NCBI RefSeq assembly: GCF_000161455.1
Contig: NZ_CM000745.1
Coordinates: 4,375,745 to 4,434,859, forward strand
Direction: 5' to 3'
DNA from: Bacillus pseudomycoides DSM 12442
Lineage (GTDB): Bacteria > Bacillota > Bacilli > Bacillales > Bacillaceae_G
Length of the DNA: 59,115 nucleotides
Shown: positions 36,056 to 44,895 of the stretch, piece after piece
Layout: every line of letters starts with the position of its first letter
Numbering within the stretch: the stretch's first letter is position 1
Made by a program: the position numbers and the translations under genes
The notes under the pieces: model-generated
Told to the model about the DNA's origin: nothing
Database searches by the model: none
Seen by the model: the letters and a program-made list of their open reading frames with translations, nothing else

Positions 36056-36280
36056 TTTTTATAAATGCATTTTGATTTCCCAACATATAAATTGCGACTA
36101 TGAAGAACACAAGGAGACTCCCACTCATTTTCTCCTTCTGTTTTCACATGGAATAGGGCTAAAAAAGGTACTGTCCCTAAAAGCCCGATTGGCGAGGGCT
36201 AATAATCAGTGGGGGATGGAGCCCCCCACTGATTAAAGTTTCACTTTATGTCGGTCTTTCAATCCGTATTTATATAAATT
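36056..36280 (-). repeat. Chimeric repeat: family 1 interrupted by family 2 (copy F)
   Basis: The outer parts are family 1 in minus orientation: 36056-36178 (ATAAATGCATTTTGATT ... AGGGCTAAAAAAGGTACTG) and 36245-36280 (TTTATGTCGGTCTTTC ...). Between them, 36179-36248 is the hairpin end of family 2 (AATCAGTGGGGGA with CCCCCCACTGATT, then AAAGTTTCACTTTAT). Comparison with copy E shows that about 55 bp of family 1 is missing where family 2 sits. The junction on one side is TTTAT. Confidence 0.75.
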
Positions 36281-36371
36281 AAATTTTATCACTTCAAAAT
36301 ATTAACTTGTCAAATAGGCATACGTATATCCGTAAAAAACTCTCTACAAAAAGAGAGCTTTTACATTTTTA

Positions 36372-37214
36372 TTATTTTGTATACCACCCTAGACCTAGTG
36401 ATCCCTCTCCTAAGTGCGTTCCAATTACAGCACCAAAATAACTGATGCGGATTGTAACATGAGGGTACTTTTCCTCTAATTCTTGCTGCCACTCTTTCGC
36501 TTCTTCTTCACGATTTGCATGAATGATAACAGCTTCCATCGGCATACCTTTACTCGCATGTTCATCGAAAATTTCAACGATACGCTTTAGTGCCTTTTTG
36601 CGTGTGCGAATTTTTTCAAACGGGATAATAACTTTATCTCTAAAATATAAAACTGGCTTTACTTGCAATAAGCTACCAATAAATGCTTGCGCGCTATTTA
36701 AACGGCCACCGCGTTGCAAATGATGGAGATCATCAACAACAAAATAAGCATCTATTGTTTGCTTCATTTCATCAAACCTAGCTAAAATCTCTTCTGGCGC
36801 CTTTCCTTCGCTTACCATTCTTGCACCTTCACGCACATAAAACCCTTGTACTTCACAACTAATTTCAGAATCATACGTATATACGTTTATCCCTTCGACC
36901 ATTTGCCCAGCTGTCGTTGCTGTTTGATATGTCCCGCTAATTCCGCTTGAAAGATGGATACAAATCACCGCATCGTATTCTTTTGCCAGTTCTTCAAATA
37001 GCTCCACAAATTTTCCAATTGCTGGTTGAGAAGTTTTTGGAAGTTCTTCATGTTCACGTACTTTTACATAAAAGTCATCCGCTGTAATTTCTGCTTCTTC
37101 TTGATAAGAATTCGTTCCAAAAATCACATTTAATGGAATCATATGTATATTGAGTTCTTCACGAATATGCTTCGGTATATATGCTGTACTATCAGTAACA
37201 ATAGCTGTTCTCAT
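36372..37214 (-). CDS. DegV-family fatty-acid-binding protein
   Basis: The 280-aa cytoplasmic protein matches the DegV (FakB-type) fold, which binds a fatty acid between two domains and presents it to the FakA kinase. Landmarks are TAIVTDSTAYIPKHI at the N-terminus, HLSSGISGTYQTA around residue 90 with the conserved Ser contacts, and GAVIGTHLGEGSLG near the C-terminus. In B. subtilis a degV-type gene lies near yvyE as here. It is divergent from yvyE. Confidence 0.93.
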   Translation of the reverse strand: MRTAIVTDSTAYIPKHIREELNIHMIPLNVIFGTNSYQEEAEITADDFYVKVREHEELPKTSQPAIGKFVELFEELAKEYDAVICIHLSSGISGTYQTATTAGQMVEGINVYTYDSEISCEVQGFYVREGARMVSEGKAPEEILARFDEMKQTIDAYFVVDDLHHLQRGGRLNSAQAFIGSLLQVKPVLYFRDKVIIPFEKIRTRKKALKRIVEIFDEHASKGMPMEAVIIHANREEEAKEWQQELEEKYPHVTIRISYFGAVIGTHLGEGSLGLGWYTK

Positions 37215-37385
37215 TTTCGTACCTGCCTTATAAAAAAGTTTTTATTTCCTAATTTTACACGAAAATAGGAAAAGGTGCATTAATGTATGAAAAATGCCGG
37301 GGTAAGATTATAATAAACACTTGGACAATTTACAACAAAAATATTAAATTTATAATAGAATTTGCTATTTTCCTACAAAAAATGT

Positions 37386-37414
37386 TTGAATCTGAAAACT
37401 CCCCCTTTTACAAT
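37386..37414 (+). promoter_or_regulatory. Probable sigma-A promoter of yvyE-tagU
   Basis: TTGAAT (37386-37391) and TACAAT (37409-37414) are separated by 17 bases, about 40 bases before the yvyE start. Confidence 0.5.
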
Positions 37415-37454
37415 AAAAAGTACTAGTAATATTGAAAGGTAGGGGCGTATATCA

Positions 37455-38096
37455 TTGTTATTACAATATTTAACAATCAAAGGCTACGGTGAGCACGAAA
37501 TTGTCATTCAAAAGTCACGGTTTATTTGCTATATAAGTCGAGCGAAAACAGAAGAAGAAGCACAAGAATTTATTCAAAAGATAAAAAAGCAGCATTGGAA
37601 CGCAACACACAACTGCTCAGCCTATTTAATTGGGGAGCAAGATCAAATTCAAAAGGCAAATGATGACGGTGAACCAAGCGGTACAGCTGGTGTACCTATG
37701 CTAGAAGTATTAAAAAAACGTGGATTGAAAGATACCGTTGTTGTTGTCACACGATATTTTGGCGGCATTAAACTTGGTGCCGGTGGTTTAATTCGTGCAT
37801 ATGGAAAATGTACAAGTGAAGGAATTAACTATGTAGGTGTTGTCGAACGAAAATTAATGCGAGTTACGAAGACAGAAATTGATTACACACTACTTGGAAA
37901 AATTGAAAATGAATTACGCCACTCAAAATATGCTATTAAAGAGATTCATTACCTAGAAAATGTGACATTTGACACTTATGTGGAAGAAGATCAAAAACAA
38001 ACTTTCACAGAGTGGATGATTGAACTAACAAATGGGAAATGTACAATACAAGAAGATGACATGCTGTATTTAGAACAAGACATTGTGCAACAATAA
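37455..38096 (+). CDS. yvyE: YigZ/IMPACT-family protein YvyE
   Basis: The 213-aa cytoplasmic protein has an N-terminal IMPACT domain (KSRFICYISRAKTEEEAQEF; ATHNCSAYLIG; DDGEPSGTAGVPMLEVL; VTRYFGGIKLGAGGLIRAY) and a C-terminal DUF1949 ferredoxin-like domain. The family is conserved but its function is not established. It starts with TTG at 37455 behind GAAAGGTAGGGG. It is followed after 27 bases by tagU, the B. subtilis order. Confidence 0.92.
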   Translation: MLLQYLTIKGYGEHEIVIQKSRFICYISRAKTEEEAQEFIQKIKKQHWNATHNCSAYLIGEQDQIQKANDDGEPSGTAGVPMLEVLKKRGLKDTVVVVTRYFGGIKLGAGGLIRAYGKCTSEGINYVGVVERKLMRVTKTEIDYTLLGKIENELRHSKYAIKEIHYLENVTFDTYVEEDQKQTFTEWMIELTNGKCTIQEDDMLYLEQDIVQQ

Positions 38097-38123
38097 CATA
38101 TATATATTAAAAGGAGTTTATGT

Positions 38124-39224
38124 ATGGAAGAGCGTTATCATCATCTCCAGAAAAGAAGAGTGAAAAAAAAGCGCAGACGTAGATTGTTTATCTACCTCAT
38201 TTTTATGTCCTTAATTGGTAGTGTAGGGCTTTACATGTTTAACTCTTACTCTTCACTCATGGAGATGTATAGTGGCTTTACTCGTGATAAATCAAAATTA
38301 CGTGCGGTAGATGTAGAAATTACAAAAGAACCTTTCAGCGTCCTTATTATGGGAATTGAAGATTATGCAACGGATGGACAAAATGGACGAACAGATTCTC
38401 TTATGTTCGCAACAATTAACCCAAAAACAAAAAATGTTTCACTCATGAGTATCCCGCGTGACTCACGTGTTACGATTGCTGGAAAAAATAAAAAAGATAA
38501 AATTAACGCGGCGCATGCTTACGGCGGAGAAAAAATGGCATTAGACACAGTCGAGAATTTTTTACGTGTGCCTGTTGACCACTACGTAAAAATTGACTTC
38601 AAAGGCTTTAAAGGAATTGTCGATGCCGTTGGTGGCATTACAGTCGATGTTCCATTTAATTTCGAGGAACGATCTGATATAGATTACTACAAGCTGATTC
38701 AATTTAAACAAGGACAGCAAGAATTAAATGGCGAAGAAGCACTCGCTTATGTCCGTATGCGAAAGCAAGATCCAAATGGAGATTATGGCCGAGCTGCAAG
38801 ACAACGACAAGTACTTGCCGCGGTTGTCCATAAACTAAATTCCGCTTCTACAGTCTTTAAGATTAAAGATTTAGCGGAGGTTGTTGGAAAATATGTAAAA
38901 ACTGATATACCTGTATCCGATGGACTTGCCTTATATAATAAGTTATCTGGATTCGATCCTTCTAACATAAAAACGATTAAATTAGAAGGTGAAGATAAAA
39001 AACTAAATGATATCTATTACTTTATTCCAGATGAAATGAGCGTTCAAAATGTTCGTAATGAAATTTTGAAAAACTTAGGACAAGATAAAACAGACACGAA
39101 TTCTACAACCAATACAAGTTCTAATTCTGATACGAATTCAACAAATTCATCTACTAAGAAAAAAGAACAGGAATCTCCGTCTACGAACGCTAACGCGGAA
39201 TGGTTAATGCGAAATCATCAGTAG
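38124..39224 (+). CDS. tagU: LytR-CpsA-Psr family wall polymer transferase (TagU-like)
   Basis: The 366-aa protein has a basic N-terminus, one membrane anchor (residues 20-40) and an extracellular LCP domain with GRTDSLMFATINPKTK and SLMSIPRDSRVTI, which bind the polyprenyl pyrophosphate head group. LCP enzymes move teichoic acid from its lipid carrier to peptidoglycan. The C-terminal tail is a low-complexity Ser/Thr/Asn region. AAAAGGAG precedes the ATG. It lies with mnaA and tagO, which make the linkage unit, so the role in wall polymer attachment is consistent. Confidence 0.92.
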   Translation: MEERYHHLQKRRVKKKRRRRLFIYLIFMSLIGSVGLYMFNSYSSLMEMYSGFTRDKSKLRAVDVEITKEPFSVLIMGIEDYATDGQNGRTDSLMFATINPKTKNVSLMSIPRDSRVTIAGKNKKDKINAAHAYGGEKMALDTVENFLRVPVDHYVKIDFKGFKGIVDAVGGITVDVPFNFEERSDIDYYKLIQFKQGQQELNGEEALAYVRMRKQDPNGDYGRAARQRQVLAAVVHKLNSASTVFKIKDLAEVVGKYVKTDIPVSDGLALYNKLSGFDPSNIKTIKLEGEDKKLNDIYYFIPDEMSVQNVRNEILKNLGQDKTDTNSTTNTSSNSDTNSTNSSTKKKEQESPSTNANAEWLMRNHQ

Positions 39225-39245
39225 AGATTACTACTTAAAAGAAAG

Positions 39246-39290
39246 GAGCCGCTTCTTATATCAACAGATATGAGGAGCGGCTCTTTTTTC
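39246..39290. terminator. Convergent terminator between tagU and mnaA
   Basis: A long stem (GAGCCGCTTCTTATATC with GATATGAGGAGCGGCTC, loop AACA) has flanking A- and T-rich runs, able to act for both genes. Confidence 0.88.
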
Positions 39291-39293
39291 TAC

Positions 39294-40412
39294 TTATTTT
39301 TTATTAAAATATTGTAAAATTGCTTCTACAATACGCTCTGAAGCAAGGCCATCACCATAAGGATTAGATGCTTGCGCCATTTTATCATGTGCTTCTTTAT
39401 TAGATAATAATTCGTCTGCAAGTGTAAAGATTGTTTCTTCGTCTGTACCTGCTAATTTTAATGTACCTGCTTCAATACCTTCCGGACGTTCTGTCGTATC
39501 ACGTAGAACAAGAACCGGTACGCCAAGAGAAGGTGCTTCCTCCTGCACACCACCAGAATCTGTTAACATTAAGTATGAACGTGCTGCAACGTTATGGAAA
39601 TCAATTACATCTAGTGGTTCAATTAAGTGAATACGATTATGATCTCCTAAAATATCGTTAGCTGTTTCACGAACAACAGGATTCATATGAACTGGGTACA
39701 CAACTTGTACATCTTCGTACTTTTCAACAAGGCGTTTAATTGCACGGAACATATTGCGCATTGGTTCACCTAAATTTTCACGACGATGTGCTGTCATAAG
39801 TACAAGTCGGTCATTTCCAAGCTTCTCTAGTACTGGATGACTATATTCTTCTTTCACTGTTGTTTTTAGTGCATCAATCGCTGTATTTCCTGTTACGAAA
39901 ATACGTGCTTCATTTTTATTTTCTTGTTGCAAGTTCGTTGCTGATTTTGCAGTAGGCGAGAAATGAAGATCTGCCATTACACCTGTTAATTGACGGTTCA
40001 TTTCTTCCGGGTATGGAGAATATTTATCCCATGTACGAAGTCCAGCTTCAACATGGCCAACCGGAATTTGATTATAGAAAGCAGCAAGGCTCGCAATAAA
40101 AGTAGTTGTTGTATCACCATGTACAAGAACGATATGTGGCTTTGCTTCCTTCATTACTTTATCTAAGCCCTCTAAACCACGTGTTGTAATATCAATTAAT
40201 GTTTGACGGTCTTTCATGATATTCAAATCAAAATCCGGCGTAATACCAAAGATATTCAATACTTGATCTAACATTTGGCGATGCTGTGCTGTCACTGCTA
40301 CAATTGATTCAATTTTCTCAGGATATTTTTGCAACTCTAACACAAGAGGTGCCATTTTAATCGCTTCTGGACGTGTTCCAAAAATCGTCATTACTTTTAA
40401 ACGTTCAGTCAT
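39294..40412 (-). CDS. mnaA: UDP-N-acetylglucosamine 2-epimerase (non-hydrolysing) MnaA
   Basis: The 372-aa cytoplasmic enzyme interconverts UDP-GlcNAc and UDP-ManNAc, the donor for the teichoic acid linkage unit. Family motifs are FGTRPEAIKMAPL (residues 11-23), VHGDTTTTF, HVEAGLRTWD, TAHRRENLGEP and LTDSGGVQEEAP. In B. subtilis mnaA (yvyH) lies by tagU and tagO. The gene is complete. Two family 1 repeats lie upstream of it. Confidence 0.96.
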   Translation of the reverse strand: MTERLKVMTIFGTRPEAIKMAPLVLELQKYPEKIESIVAVTAQHRQMLDQVLNIFGITPDFDLNIMKDRQTLIDITTRGLEGLDKVMKEAKPHIVLVHGDTTTTFIASLAAFYNQIPVGHVEAGLRTWDKYSPYPEEMNRQLTGVMADLHFSPTAKSATNLQQENKNEARIFVTGNTAIDALKTTVKEEYSHPVLEKLGNDRLVLMTAHRRENLGEPMRNMFRAIKRLVEKYEDVQVVYPVHMNPVVRETANDILGDHNRIHLIEPLDVIDFHNVAARSYLMLTDSGGVQEEAPSLGVPVLVLRDTTERPEGIEAGTLKLAGTDEETIFTLADELLSNKEAHDKMAQASNPYGDGLASERIVEAILQYFNKK

Positions 40413-40442
40413 TTCAATGCCTCTTTTCTTTCACTAGTTACG

Positions 40443-40626
40443 ATATATGAAAAACTAACATAAAACCTCCCCTTTTGAGTGGGAAAGAGCGTCCGGCTAT
40501 GCATAGAAGCAATCAGATCCATTAGCTCCCATGCCATGTGAAAACAAACGGAGAAAACGAGTGGAAATCTCCTTTTATTTTCATAGCCGCAACTTATATA
40601 CCAGCTAATCAACATGGATTTATATA
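40443..40626 (+). repeat. Family 1 dispersed repeat (bcr1-like), copy H
   Basis: It runs ATGAAAAACTAACATAAAACC to GCTAATCAACATGGATTTATA. Landmarks are AGTGGGAAAGAGCGTCC, CCCATGCCATGTGAAAAC and CGAGTGGAAATCTCC. It is directly followed by copy I in the same orientation. Confidence 0.8.
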
Positions 40627-40815
40627 AATACAAATTGAAAAACTAACATAAAATCTTCTCTTTTAGGTGGAAGAGAGCGTCCAGCTAAGCATAGAAGCGG
40701 TCAGACCCTTTAGCCCCCATACCATGTGAAAACAAACGGAGAAAACGAGTGGAGATCGCCTTTTGTTTTCATAACCGCAACTTATATGCCAGCTAATCAA
40801 CATGGATTTATATAG
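40619..40815 (+). repeat. Family 1 dispersed repeat (bcr1-like), copy I
   Basis: This second member of the tandem pair is nearly identical to copy H from TGTGAAAACAAACGGAG to ATGGATTTATAT. The hairpin GAAAACAAACGGAG with GCCTTTTGTTTTC is kept. It lies between mnaA and the decayed ugd gene. Confidence 0.8.
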
Positions 40816-40870
40816 TATTGTTACACTCACCATTATATATTGAGAAGATAAAAGGACAAAAAAAGCGTTC

Positions 40871-42140
40871 TTAACAGACGGTAGAAACTTTCCTATTACG
40901 AATGCTCTTTCTGCCAACGGAATAGTAATCCATTCTATGTTTCTCAACATCTTTCCCAGTATAACAATTTCTCCCATCAAATAAAATAGGTTCACCCATA
41001 AGTTGCACATACCTTTCTAATGGATACGTTCATATGCATTCCCAATCGGTTACAATAAACGCCGCGTCCACTTCTGTGATTGCCTCATCTAAATCAGTTG
41101 TATATTTTATTTCTTCTCCAAACAACTGCTGCACATGCAAAATAGCTTGCGGGTCGTATACAATTACATTTGCTCCCATCTCTAATAACTCTTTTATAAT
41201 AAGAAGAGACGGCGCTTCCCTAATATCATCTGTATTCGGCTTAAAGGCTGCTCCTAACACCGCAACCTGCTTTCCCCTCATATCCATTACGCTTCTAGCT
41301 TTCCGAACAAGCAACATCTGTTGTTTGTTATTCACTTCAATTACTGCTTTTAACAATCTAAAATCATGCGCAACATTACCTGCAATTTGAACGAGAGCAT
41401 TTGTATCTTTTGGGAAACATGAACCCCCATAACCGATACCTGCCTGTAAAAAATGGGGACCGATTCGCCGATCTATTCCCATGCCACCTGCTACTTCTAA
41501 CACATCTGCGCCCACTTTCTCACATATATTAGAAATTTCATTTATGAAGCTAATTTTCGTAGCCAAAAAAGCATTTGAAGCATATTTAATCATCTCCGCA
41601 CTGCGGATATCTGTAACAAACGTTTCAATTAACAGCTTACTGTATAGCCTCTCTACCTTCTGCGCGATTTCTTCTGTTTCCGCTCCTATGACGATTCGAT
41701 ACCATATGTATCATATGCCGCCCTTGTAGCTTCTCCTGAATCCATTCTTTCATTTGATCGTTCGTACCTACAGGAACCGTACTTTTTGTAACCACAATTA
41801 TATCTGAATTGGCACACATACCAATTTCATAACAACTATTACGAATATATGTTAAATCTGCCGTTCCATCCGGTAAAGATGGTGTTCCTACTGCTACAAA
41901 TATGAAATCTGAATGTTTAAATGCCTCTGTTTGACTTGATGTAAATGCTAATCGTTTTTCTTGGACTGCTGCATCTACTAATTGCCCCAGACCAAGTTCA
42001 TAAATTGGCATTTCCCCTTGCTTCATTTTCGCTATTTTCCCTTGATTTATATCAAAACAAGTAACCGAATGACCTAATGTGGCTAATCCTACTCCAGTAA
42101 TTAATCCTACATATCCAGTACCTATCACCGTAATTTTCAT
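40871..42140 (-). pseudogene. Decayed UDP-glucose/UDP-ManNAc dehydrogenase gene (ugd/tuaD family)
   Basis: The N-terminal part (42140 to about 41720) has the NAD motif GTGYVGLITG, GTPSLPDGTADL and the STVPVGTN motif. The sequence around NPEFLREG is then missing and the frame shifts. A second part (about 41700-41030) has the catalytic Cys motif GYGGSCFPKD and AFKPNTDDIREAPS. After TDWE two more frame changes occur, and the C-terminus (ERYVQLMGEPILFDGRN) continues to a stop at 40871. So there is an internal deletion of about 20-25 codons and at least three frame disruptions. It is not expected to be functional. Confidence 0.88.
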
Positions 42141-42150
42141 TAGATGTTCC

Positions 42151-42189
42151 GCCCAGAATACCTAAGATTATAGTTTAGATATTCTGGGC
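42151..42189. other. Hairpin covering the ribosome binding site of the decayed dehydrogenase
   Basis: GCCCAGAATA (42151-42160) pairs perfectly with TATTCTGGGC (42180-42189). On the minus strand the 3' arm ends GGGCGGAAC just before the ATG at 42140, so the hairpin would mask translation initiation. There is no T-run, so it is not a normal terminator. Confidence 0.45.
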
Positions 42190-42788
42190 TTCCCCCTTTC
42201 ATACTAAAACTGAATATATGTCGATGTCTTTAAGGCACTCTTTTTCCCATACTAAGACATGAAGTTGTTGCTTTTAAATATATAAAAATGAGATAGGATA
42301 GCATGCAAGCCCTCACTCCCTATTATATGAGACACCTGCCCTTTCCTTTTTTAAGATTTTGTAAAATAACGCCCTCCAATTGGACATTTTTCTTTACAAA
42401 CCGCTTTATTACTGGCTCATTTTATATTTCCATATTTTAACGCGAAACGTACGTATTTTAACGTGCAACACTTATAGTAAAGAGAATCGGTCACATCCTA
42501 CCATCCCTACTAGGAACAGACTTATATGTAAATGTCATAAATCTGTACCACAATTTAAAAACTATGCAATACAAGTTAATGATAAGATATATTATAACCT
42601 TCTTGTGCGGCATCGTATTTATTATAAACTTGTCATATATTTTATCTATTTCCAATTACAGTGAATAGAAAAAAAGATTGAATTCTAATCTTTTTGTGAT
42701 ACCATATGTTATGAGCCTGCAAACAATCATCATAATTTTCAGATAACTTGTTCAAAAATTACGTTAAAATATAAAAGGTGGGGTATTA
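42190..42788. other. Long intergenic region upstream of tagO
   Basis: About 600 bp of AT-rich DNA has no convincing gene; a 94-codon plus-strand frame at 42380-42664 has no binding site and looks like chance. A weak A/T hairpin (AAAAAGATT 42671-42679 with AATCTTTTT 42687-42695) could be a terminator. The tagO binding site GGTGGGG is at 42777-42783. Confidence 0.45.
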
Positions 42789-43859
42789 ATGGACTCACAA
42801 GTGATTTATGCTGTTTTGGCATCTTTCATTACCGTATTAGTTGTTACTCCTTTCGTTATCAAATTAGCATTTAAGATTGGAGCAACTGATAAGCCAAACG
42901 CACGTAAAGTACACCAAAAAATTATGCCTCGTCTAGGTGGACTGGCAATTTTCATTGGTGTAGCCGTTGGGTTCTTTGTTAGTGGATTATATGAACAAAG
43001 AATGATGTCGATTACTATAGGTGCTGTTATCATTATCATCATCGGTATTTTAGATGATATGTACGAATTATCAGCAAAGGTAAAGTTCGGTGGACAACTG
43101 TTAGTTGCCGTACTTATTGTAAAAAGTGGATTATTAGTACAGGTGTTGTATATTCCAATCTTAGGAGATACTGAACTTGGTATCCTTGCATATCCAATTA
43201 CAGTATTTTGGATTGTAGGTATTACAAATGCCATTAACTTAATTGATGGATTAGATGGATTATCCGCTGGGATTTCATCTATCGTCCTTGCAACATTAGC
43301 ATATATGGCCTTTACTAGCCCTATGGGTACTGGTGCTGTTATTATTCTGCCACTAGCACTCATTGCACTTGCAAGTACACTTGGATTTTTATTCTATAAC
43401 TTCCATCCAGCAAAAATTTTCATGGGAGACACAGGTGCATTATTTTTAGGATATTGTATTTCTGTTATATCGTTACTGGGATTATACAAAAGTGTAACGT
43501 TATTCAGTTTCCTTGTTCCTATTATCATTTTAGGTGTACCTATCTTTGATACCACATTTGCAATTATCAGACGAATTGTGAATAAAAAACCAATTTCTGC
43601 ACCAGATAAATCGCATTTACATCATCGTCTATTGGCAATGGGCTTTTCTCATCGTACGACGGTACTTATCATTTACGCATTTGGTATTTTCTTTAGCGTA
43701 AATGCAATTATTTTCACTAGCGCAACATTGTGGTTATCCATTATCCTTCTGTTCGCTTTAATCTTCTTTACTGAAATCGTAGCAGAAGTAATTGGTCTTG
43801 TGCACGAACGTTACAAACCAATTATTTCCTTCTATAAAAAAGTAAAAAAACGCGAATAA
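42789..43859 (+). CDS. tagO: Undecaprenyl-phosphate GlcNAc-1-phosphate transferase TagO
   Basis: The 356-aa membrane enzyme has about 11 segments and starts wall teichoic acid linkage unit synthesis. Family motifs are DKPNARKVHQ near residue 37, the catalytic aspartates in GILDDMYELS, NLIDGLDGLSAG and KIFMGDTGALFLGY, and the C-terminal HLHHRLLAMG histidine motif. It is near mnaA and tagU, which supply UDP-ManNAc and attach the polymer. The terminator is at 43896-43937. Confidence 0.95.
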   Translation: MDSQVIYAVLASFITVLVVTPFVIKLAFKIGATDKPNARKVHQKIMPRLGGLAIFIGVAVGFFVSGLYEQRMMSITIGAVIIIIIGILDDMYELSAKVKFGGQLLVAVLIVKSGLLVQVLYIPILGDTELGILAYPITVFWIVGITNAINLIDGLDGLSAGISSIVLATLAYMAFTSPMGTGAVIILPLALIALASTLGFLFYNFHPAKIFMGDTGALFLGYCISVISLLGLYKSVTLFSFLVPIIILGVPIFDTTFAIIRRIVNKKPISAPDKSHLHHRLLAMGFSHRTTVLIIYAFGIFFSVNAIIFTSATLWLSIILLFALIFFTEIVAEVIGLVHERYKPIISFYKKVKKRE

Positions 43860-43895
43860 TAACTGTAGTATAGCCTTTATTAGTGTAAAATATTC

Positions 43896-43937
43896 AAATA
43901 GCACTCTTTCTTAAGAAGAAAGAGTGCTATTTTTTAT
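43896..43937 (+). terminator. Terminator after tagO
   Basis: A 17-bp perfect stem (AAATAGCACTCTTTCTT / AAGAAAGAGTGCTATTT) with a T-run. Confidence 0.9.
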
Positions 43938-44058
43938 TTCCAAAATATAGTTTGTTTGAGAGTTCTTCTATTGGAGAAAGATATACATGTAAAGAGGATA
44001 ATGAGACTACAATCTTAACTCCTTCTCCATGACTGTTAGACTGAGGGTGAGTATTTTG

Positions 44059-44793
44059 ATGAAGCAAATGTTTCAATGTATTATTATATTTTTAAGTATT
44101 ACTACATGTTCGGTATCTTATACTGAAGCAGCCGCTAACTCCCCACTTACACATCAATCTACGATTCAGAACGCGGCCCTTCCGCCTAAAATTGCATACT
44201 TAACATTTGATGATGGGCCAAACAAATACACATCACAAATTTTAAACATCTTAAAGCAAAAGCAGGGAAAGGCAACCTTCTTTGTAATTGGTGGCAAGGC
44301 TTCACATTATCCACAAACAATGAAACGTTTCATACAAGAAGGTCATTATATCGGTCTTCACAGCATGTCTCATGACGTAAAGCGTTTATATACTGGTGAT
44401 CCATCCGTTTTAATTACCGAAATGGAGCAGGCCCGCTCTATTGTCCGCCATATAGCAAATTTAGATACACACCTTGTTCGCGTTCCATATGGTAGTATGC
44501 CTTATTTAAAAAAGAATTATCGTGATGCACTTGTTTCCGCTCAGTACAAAATGTGGGATTGGACAATCGATACATATGACTGGAAAAGTTATCATAATCC
44601 TTCTGCTATATTAGAGCGTGTTATGAACCAAAGCGACGAACAAGTTGAAGTTATTTTAATGCATGATTCTAGCGTTACAGTGAAAATTCTTCCAAAGGTA
44701 ATTGACTACCTTAAGGCGAAAGGATACACACTTCTTCCCTATAATCCTTCCTCTCATTCAGAAGTGAATTTCTGGAAGGACGCAAGATTGTAA
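44059..44793 (+). CDS. Secreted polysaccharide deacetylase (NodB domain)
   Basis: The 244-aa protein has a signal peptide (about residues 1-26, ending TEAAA) and a NodB domain: TFDDGPN with the catalytic Asp and metal Asp, HSMSHD with the two metal histidines, RVPYGS and the late LMHDS. It would remove N-acetyl groups from peptidoglycan or another N-acetyl glycan outside the cell. The ATG at 44059 follows GAGGGTGA with 8-base spacing; an upstream start at 44029 would spoil the signal peptide. B. cereus group genomes have many such paralogues, so the substrate is not fixed. Confidence 0.9.
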   Translation: MKQMFQCIIIFLSITTCSVSYTEAAANSPLTHQSTIQNAALPPKIAYLTFDDGPNKYTSQILNILKQKQGKATFFVIGGKASHYPQTMKRFIQEGHYIGLHSMSHDVKRLYTGDPSVLITEMEQARSIVRHIANLDTHLVRVPYGSMPYLKKNYRDALVSAQYKMWDWTIDTYDWKSYHNPSAILERVMNQSDEQVEVILMHDSSVTVKILPKVIDYLKAKGYTLLPYNPSSHSEVNFWKDARL

Positions 44794-44825
44794 CAGCTTT
44801 AGTATATACTAGAGCTGTTTATTCT
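44792..44825 (+). terminator. Terminator after the deacetylase gene
   Basis: Stem AACAGCT...TAGTATATACTA...AGCTGTT with a T-rich tail, overlapping the stop codon. Confidence 0.75.
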
Positions 44826-44895
44826 TTTTCTCTTCCCACACTTCCCATTTTTGTGTAAAATTTTAAATAGTGACGAAGTTTCGAGGTGAAGAAAA

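Noticed and set aside
42380..42664. A 94-codon plus-strand frame upstream of tagO
   Set aside because: It is rich in Tyr, Ile and Asn as expected for chance frames in AT-rich DNA, with no binding site.
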